A DNA stretch of 64,000 nucleotides from assembly GCA_019704295.1 (NCBI GenBank), contig AP024596.1, forward strand, positions 558,001 through 622,000, given 5' to 3'. The notes beneath the pieces were generated by a model. The model ran no database searches. It worked only from the letters and a program-made list of their open reading frames with translations, and was not told the origin of the DNA. A program made the position numbers and the translations under genes. Shown here in pieces: positions 59,294 through 64,000 of the stretch (position 1 is the stretch's first letter; each line of letters opens with the position of its first letter). The DNA is from Sulfolobales archaeon HS-7. GTDB lineage: Archaea; Thermoproteota; Thermoprotei_A; Sulfolobales; Sulfolobaceae.

Positions 59294-60034
59294 ATGAATA
59301 AAGAGCTATATAAAGATAGGGTATCTGCCCTTGTTGACGTTATGGGTACTGTCTTAAAACAATGGCCAAGTATTGATAGGGATAACGTAATAAAAATCCT
59401 TGAGGAAACTTATAAAAGTAAGGGGATAAGACCGATTAGAGGCTTTAGAGCAGAGAATCTCTACGAAAAGGAAATGACCAGCTTGTACCTTATAGGAAAA
59501 TATGGATTAGGTCTTGCTGAAGAACACGATCAACTTTTTCAATTAATTTTTTATAGGGAGATTAAATACGACGAGATAGCAACCGCTTTAATTAACGGAA
59601 ATGTTGAAACCGGAATTAGAGATTCAATGAACGACTCCGATACTCTATCACGGGCATTGAGATTGATTTTCATTTCGACACTCTTTTCATTTCAGGATGA
59701 GGAAGCGCTATTTAGAGTTATTAGAGAATTAGGAAACAACGCTAACGAGGAGATCCGACATGTTTCGAGGAGTTTTGCTAGGTTTTTCACCGCCTTTAAA
59801 ATAGCAGAAGCCATAGCTGAAAGAACAGTAAGGGATAAGGTTACAGCCGAGGTTCTGGAGAAAGCTATAAGGATACGACTTGGAGCCGACTTCTTCTACC
59901 CGAAAAGAGAATACATAGCGCTAATAGCTAGGGAGGTTTTCGGCATAAATCCAAAGTACTTAAGGCGTGTTCTCGACTCAGATGGTTCAGAATTACTACA
60001 GAAAACTGTTTACAATTCTGGAAGAGAGAGTTGA
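59294..60034 (+). CDS. Helical protein, DUF2192-like
   Basis: 246 residues, entirely alpha-helical (DRVSALVDVMGTVLKQWPSIDRDNVIKILEETYKSKGIRPIRGF, SLYLIGKYGLGLAEEHDQLFQLIFYREIKYDEIATALI). It has no catalytic motif, no Cys and no membrane helix. The layout resembles the crenarchaeal family DUF2192, recalled with moderate confidence. Function unknown. Confidence 0.6.
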   Translation: MNKELYKDRVSALVDVMGTVLKQWPSIDRDNVIKILEETYKSKGIRPIRGFRAENLYEKEMTSLYLIGKYGLGLAEEHDQLFQLIFYREIKYDEIATALINGNVETGIRDSMNDSDTLSRALRLIFISTLFSFQDEEALFRVIRELGNNANEEIRHVSRSFARFFTAFKIAEAIAERTVRDKVTAEVLEKAIRIRLGADFFYPKREYIALIAREVFGINPKYLRRVLDSDGSELLQKTVYNSGRES

Positions 60035-60099
60035 CTCCGACCCCCGGCTAACTTTTTGTTTCAATCCCATATCCTAACGTAAACTCTACCTAGTCATAA

Positions 60100-60400
60100 C
60101 GGAGAGGTTTTACCACGTCAAGGTAAGGATTTCCTGCTTCACACCTCCACTTTGCCCAGGGGACTCCTTAGGCATTAAGGGTAGCACCGACTTCGAGTTA
60201 ACATGATGGCGTTCTGAGGACCGTTGATTAGAGACGAGGCGTACCGCAGTGACCCCCGCTTAGGCGTCCCGATTACGCTTACTCCATCAATGAGTATGAT
60301 TGATATGTTGCCTGCGAACCAATATTTAAACTAATACGAAAAGGGTCATCCATCCTCAAAGGTCTTCAGCCCACTTAACCCCCTATTAAAATATAAACCG
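60100..60400 (-). pseudogene. tnpB 3'-end relic
   Basis: Reverse strand: TPKRGSLRYASS in the middle, a GVKQEILTL-like tail near 60120, and GAGGATGGATGACCC at the upstream end. Stops throughout. Most of the 430-bp gap between two genes. Confidence 0.6.
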
Positions 60401-60462
60401 TCTTCGTTCTGAGGAAAATATTTAATAATTTTTTCAGACTATTCACTTAATGTGAATTATAA

Positions 60463-61365
60463 TTGCAAAATCTTTCAATGACGCAAAGAGAAATTTTACT
60501 AGCCTTAATAGAACTGTATAACAAAGGGAAATCAATGATTAAGAGCAAGGAGGTTGCAGATATGATAGGCAAAGACGAAGGCACTGTAAGAAATGTTATT
60601 ATCAGTTTAAAGGTTCTAGGATTAGTTGAATCAAAGCCCGGTCCCAATGGCGGATACATGCCGACACTTAAAGCCTTCGAGTATATAAGGAATCCAAGTG
60701 TAGTTCCTGTTTACGATAAATTGAGCATTTATAGGAATGGTATAGAGACTGACATTAAAGTTTCCAATATTGAGATCCTAGACATAACTAACCCTAAGGG
60801 AAATAGAGTTCTACTAAAAGTAACTGGCGATATAGGAAAACTGAGGATTGGAGAAACTATAAGGATAGGACCAACACCTTACAGTAGGCTTGTGGTTGAG
60901 GGACTTATCATGCATATTGATGAAGTTAGAAAGGAGATAATAATTGACGTATCGAGGATGGTTAGCATACCTAAGGAAAGGATAGGAAACTTATTGTCTA
61001 GGAAATTAATAACAGTTAAAGGGGACATGAGCATAATGGACGTTGCATCAACTTTCTACAGAGAGGCTATCAGAGGAGCTCCAGTAGTCAATAACGACGG
61101 AAAGTTAGTTGGAATTATAACAACTGCAGATATAATGAAAGCCTTTTATGAGAGAAAGTTTGATGCCAAAGTTGAAGATTTTATGAGAACTAATGTAATT
61201 ACGATTACAGAGGATGAGGACATATTCGACGCAATAAGGAAAATGATAGCAAACGAGGTTGGAAGACTTTTAGTAGTGAGCAATAGCAATTCGCTTGTGG
61301 GCATTATAACCAGGACTGACATTCTGAGAAGGATAGCTGGTCTCGAGGGAAGCTGGGCCATATGA
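60463..61365 (+). CDS. HTH-CBS domain regulator
   Basis: About 300 residues from TTG 60463 (ATG 60478 is an alternative, giving MTQREILLALIELYN). N-terminal winged helix (SKEVADMIGKDEGTVRNVIISLKVLGLVESKPGPNGGYMPT), a middle linker, then two CBS motifs: MSIMDVASTFYREAIRGAPVVNNDGKLVGIITTADIMKAF and DIFDAIRKMIANEVGRLLVVSNSNSLVGIITRTDILRRI. CBS pairs bind adenine nucleotides or SAM, so this is probably a metabolite-responsive transcription factor. Its stop overlaps the JAMM gene start (ATGA), indicating coupled translation. Confidence 0.85.
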   Translation: MQNLSMTQREILLALIELYNKGKSMIKSKEVADMIGKDEGTVRNVIISLKVLGLVESKPGPNGGYMPTLKAFEYIRNPSVVPVYDKLSIYRNGIETDIKVSNIEILDITNPKGNRVLLKVTGDIGKLRIGETIRIGPTPYSRLVVEGLIMHIDEVRKEIIIDVSRMVSIPKERIGNLLSRKLITVKGDMSIMDVASTFYREAIRGAPVVNNDGKLVGIITTADIMKAFYERKFDAKVEDFMRTNVITITEDEDIFDAIRKMIANEVGRLLVVSNSNSLVGIITRTDILRRIAGLEGSWAI

Positions 61366-61685
61366 AGGAGAGATGTTGGTTACTTCTAGATGATGGAGTT
61401 ATAGAAGTAAGTAACAAAAGTGAAAATGGCTTTTCATTTGATCCTGAGGAATTTCATGATGTATTGACCAACCATAAGGTTCTCGGAATAATTCATACCC
61501 ACGAAAAGAATTGTGCTCCCAGTATTCATGATATTGAGGGCATGATGTGGTGGAATTTCCCGTGGATTATTATGGCGCCTACATGCATTAAGGGATATAT
61601 TTTAGATTTGGGTGTAAAGGAGATTAACATTAATCCCTTTTTTCTTGAGATGCTCAAGGACCTTTTCATGAAGCTGAGCGATTAA
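61362..61685 (+). CDS. JAMM/MPN-like metalloprotease-type protein
   Basis: 107 residues. GIIHTHEKNCAPSIHDIEGMMWW carries H-x-H-x7-S-x2-D-like residues of the JAB/MPN+ zinc site (here six residues between HTH and S, one shorter than usual), with a Glu at about 15 as possible partner. Family members cleave ubiquitin-like conjugates (or Cys/sulfur carriers). Small size and short spacing make activity uncertain. It is translationally coupled to the HTH-CBS gene and its last 84 bp overlap the convergent lhr gene. A MoaD-like GG protein at 25217 is a potential substrate class. Confidence 0.68.
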   Translation: MKERCWLLLDDGVIEVSNKSENGFSFDPEEFHDVLTNHKVLGIIHTHEKNCAPSIHDIEGMMWWNFPWIIMAPTCIKGYILDLGVKEININPFFLEMLKDLFMKLSD

Positions 61686-64000
61686 GTTCCTTTTATCAGA
61701 AGCTAGCACTACATCCGAATATTCCTTTATAATTATTGAATGAGCAAATGGACTCGGCACCTCCTCTGGACCAGTTGTTACAATGCTTATTTCTTTATTG
61801 GCAATTTTTTTCATTATTTCCTTAGCGTGAGCTATATCCATATAGTCTTCCAGTATTTCCCTTATCGTCTCCTTTAAAACCGGAAAGTTTGGTATATCCT
61901 TTACTACGTTTATCAGAGTATAAGAATTAAGTTGCCTTCTTTCGATGCTAGTTTCCCTTCCTTTATATCTCTTCAGTAACATGAAAGATCTTTCTGCAAC
62001 GTGTCTAAATCTCCTCCTTAACATTTCAGTCCTAAGTATAACGTTGGCTAAAACTTCCTCCGCATCACTCGTAACTGACCACGTTATAATATCATTGATA
62101 TTAACGTTAATCCTACCAGGAAGGGTTAATACAAATCCATTATCGTTAACTCCTATCCTTACGTCTACGCCATACTCGTTACTTATCGCATATGCAAAGA
62201 TTTTTGAAATGGCTTCAACAGTTCTTCTACCGAAAAGCATGTGAAATATGAGGTTTCTATTTCCTTCACTATCATCGTAAATCTCTACCACTATTGTTTT
62301 TTCTGAAGGGACTATACCATTAGTAAACAAGAATTGTTCTCCCACATATTCAAAAATAGCCCTTGCTGAATTCATCGTCAGTTGATAATTATCGACAATG
62401 TAGTTTATGATCTCCTTAGGATTTACTCCCTTCTTGATCATATCTCCTATTTCGCCCCGAAATTTACCTATTTCTAATGCCGAATCGTAAGCTAAAGGTA
62501 ACATTTCGGAGATCCAGCTGGGAACCGTGGGCCTTTTTCCCATTGCGTCTCTTATTATAATTGAACTTCCCTTACTAGTTAGGAATTGATACGTTTTACC
62601 CCCGAGCACAAAAATATCTCCCGGTACTAAATTTTCGACGAATTCCTCCTCTAGCGTTCCTATGACTTTTCCTTTCTCATCTCTAGCCAAAATCTTAGTT
62701 TCGTCAGGGATAGTTCCACTATTCATGAAAAACATCATTCTAAGTCCTCTCTTGTTTTTTAAGATACCCGCGTCCTCTCTGAGTTTCGAATATACATTCC
62801 TATCCTCTAAGGAATAGTCTCCTAAAAGGTAACTTATTACACTATCAAAATCCTTCCGCGGCAGTTCGGAAAATGTGTAGCTTTTCTTTAACACCTGAAA
62901 CAACTCGTCCTTATTAGGAGTTGACGCAAGAGTAGCAACTATAATAAGTTGAGTTAGGACGTCCAAGGGATTTCTAGGTATATGGATACTATCTATCTTT
63001 CTTTCTAAAGCCAGTTTTGCGAGAACGGAGCACTCTACTAAATCATCCCTATCAACAACTATTATCTTTCCCTTACTAGTCGTCCTTATATGATGACCAG
63101 ATCTGCCTATTCTTTGAAGAAGACGGCTTACGCTTTTAGGACTACTTAACAGAATCACTATATCGATATAGCCTATATCTATCCCCAATTCTAGACTTGT
63201 AGACGAAACAACTACTTTTAATTGTCCATTCTTTAATTTCTCCTCAACGTCAAGTCTTACATCCCTGCCTAGACTACTGTGATGGGCTCCAACTAAATCA
63301 GAATCGAAAAGTTTCTCCTCTGAAACGATATTTCTCAACTTATACGATACTCGTTCAGCTGCACTTCTAGTGTTTGTAAAGACTAGGGTAGTTCTATGCT
63401 TTTTCACCTCCTCTATAAGCGTACTATATATTCCCTCACTAACTTCCTGATCGTCGGCGTGAATTAAATCCTTAACAGGGGACATTACCTTAATGTCTAT
63501 GGGTTTTGCGAACCTAGCATCGGCAATTAGACAATCCCTATCAATCCCTACTAAAAACTCGGCGACTTTTTCTAAGGGGGAAACAGTAGCGCTCAATCCT
63601 ATTCTTGCAAAGGGGCTTTTTGAGAGATAATGTGAGAATATTTCAATCCCCCCCATGAGGTAACTTCCCCTCTTACTACTCGCTAGTTCATGGATCTCGT
63701 CTATCACAAACCAATTAACGTTAGTTAGTTTTTCCTTAAACTTTAATGAAGCAAGGGATATTACAAACGACTCGGGTGTTGTTATTAGGATATGCGGGGG
63801 ATTTCTTAACATCTTTTGCTTCTGATAAGAGGGAGTATCGCTTGTTCTTACTCCTATTCTTATTTCTTGAAGTTTTATTGAATTAGCTTCTGCAATCTGA
63901 TATATTTCATTAAGGGGCTGTAACAGGTTTCTATTCATATCGTTATTTAAAGCCCTTAGCGGAGATATGTAAACTGCGTAAATTTTATCTTCTAGTCTTC
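61602..64000 (-). CDS. lhr: Lhr-type large helicase-related protein, N-terminus beyond window
   Basis: The frame is open past 63938 to the window end: before that ATG it reads VYISPLRALNND, helicase motif Ia, so the true start is outside. Seen: VIDEIHELA (motif II), IGLSATVSP (motif III), SSTSLELGIDIGYIDIVILL and LLQRIGRSGHH (motifs V-VI), then a long C-terminal winged-helix/beta region. Lhr proteins are 3'-5' SF2 helicases linked to DNA repair and recombination. The 3' end overlaps the JAMM gene by 84 bp. About 800 codons are visible. Confidence 0.92.
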   Translation of the reverse strand, partial: RLEDKIYAVYISPLRALNNDMNRNLLQPLNEIYQIAEANSIKLQEIRIGVRTSDTPSYQKQKMLRNPPHILITTPESFVISLASLKFKEKLTNVNWFVIDEIHELASSKRGSYLMGGIEIFSHYLSKSPFARIGLSATVSPLEKVAEFLVGIDRDCLIADARFAKPIDIKVMSPVKDLIHADDQEVSEGIYSTLIEEVKKHRTTLVFTNTRSAAERVSYKLRNIVSEEKLFDSDLVGAHHSSLGRDVRLDVEEKLKNGQLKVVVSSTSLELGIDIGYIDIVILLSSPKSVSRLLQRIGRSGHHIRTTSKGKIIVVDRDDLVECSVLAKLALERKIDSIHIPRNPLDVLTQLIIVATLASTPNKDELFQVLKKSYTFSELPRKDFDSVISYLLGDYSLEDRNVYSKLREDAGILKNKRGLRMMFFMNSGTIPDETKILARDEKGKVIGTLEEEFVENLVPGDIFVLGGKTYQFLTSKGSSIIIRDAMGKRPTVPSWISEMLPLAYDSALEIGKFRGEIGDMIKKGVNPKEIINYIVDNYQLTMNSARAIFEYVGEQFLFTNGIVPSEKTIVVEIYDDSEGNRNLIFHMLFGRRTVEAISKIFAYAISNEYGVDVRIGVNDNGFVLTLPGRINVNINDIITWSVTSDAEEVLANVILRTEMLRRRFRHVAERSFMLLKRYKGRETSIERRQLNSYTLINVVKDIPNFPVLKETIREILEDYMDIAHAKEIMKKIANKEISIVTTGPEEVPSPFAHSIIIKEYSDVVLASDKRNLIAQLHEKVLEHLKKKGINVNLLYTQI

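Overview
The window is chromosomal DNA of a thermoacidophilic crenarchaeon of the order Sulfolobales. The evidence is the gene set: a Sulfolobus-type glucose dehydrogenase, trehalose synthase TreT with its DUF5752 partner, a bifunctional FBP aldolase/phosphatase, homotetramer-sized tRNA splicing endonuclease subunit EndA, ABCE1, Pelota, S17e, KEOPS Cgi121 and archaeal Lhr. AT-rich TATA boxes lie 25-27 bp before many start codons (leaderless genes), and there are many decayed IS200/IS605-type tnpB relics. Genus cannot be fixed from sequence alone; Sulfolobus, Acidianus, Metallosphaera, Stygiolobus and relatives all fit.

Layout. 0-2.4 kb: 3' part of a RmlD-like reductase, glucose dehydrogenase, PAP2 phosphatase. 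3.1-6.5 kb: a tight cluster of an alkaline-phosphatase-superfamily enzyme, a radical SAM/SPASM enzyme and an ArsB-like transporter split by a frameshift. 6.5-10.8 kb: trehalose and glucan metabolism (TreT, DUF5752, GH15). 11-17.6 kb: HisC, LeuRS, DUF211 and a tRNA thiolation enzyme. 18-24 kb: glycogen debranching enzyme, Thi4, a zinc-ribbon protein, UbiX, EndA and FBP aldolase/phosphatase, with two copies of an RNA-like repeat. 25-30 kb: S17e/MoaD-like/Cgi121 operon, then an Opp/Dpp-type ABC transporter. 31-36 kb: a lipoylation cassette and the family-5 binding protein probably serving the ABC transporter. 36-44.4 kb: glycosyltransferase, RHH protein, GMP synthase, intron-bearing tRNA-Trp, S2P-like protease, nucleotidyltransferase/DUF1122/radical SAM operon, Pelota and RimI. 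44.4-53.6 kb: gene-poor stretches full of element relics alternate with YjbQ, a Nudix enzyme, GT2, tRNA-Ser, QueE, NuoB and heme O synthase. 53.7-64 kb: ABCE1, regulators, aminotransferase, CinA-like protein, HTH-CBS/JAMM pair and Lhr helicase.

How the genes work together: glucan storage and trehalose formation (TreT, GH15, GH133) feed into the non-phosphorylative route through glucose dehydrogenase, with FBP aldolase/phosphatase for gluconeogenesis. LeuRS, EndA, TtuA-like enzyme, QueE, Cgi121, S17e, ABCE1 and Pelota serve translation and ribosome recycling. The lipoylation cassette has its own carrier domain, sulfur-inserting enzyme and two acyl-ligase-family enzymes.

The most unusual items are a 42-codon acidic ORF built from perfect 30-bp repeats (52910-53038), the ArsB-like transporter broken exactly at a T5/stop slippery site (about 5939), two RNA-like repeats with conserved hairpins (about 19.9 and 24.2 kb), a 60-residue eight-cysteine protein with an ideal leaderless promoter (51407-51589), and a 102-bp identical duplication inside the ABCE1 gene. 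No CRISPR array, rRNA or intact transposase gene was seen.
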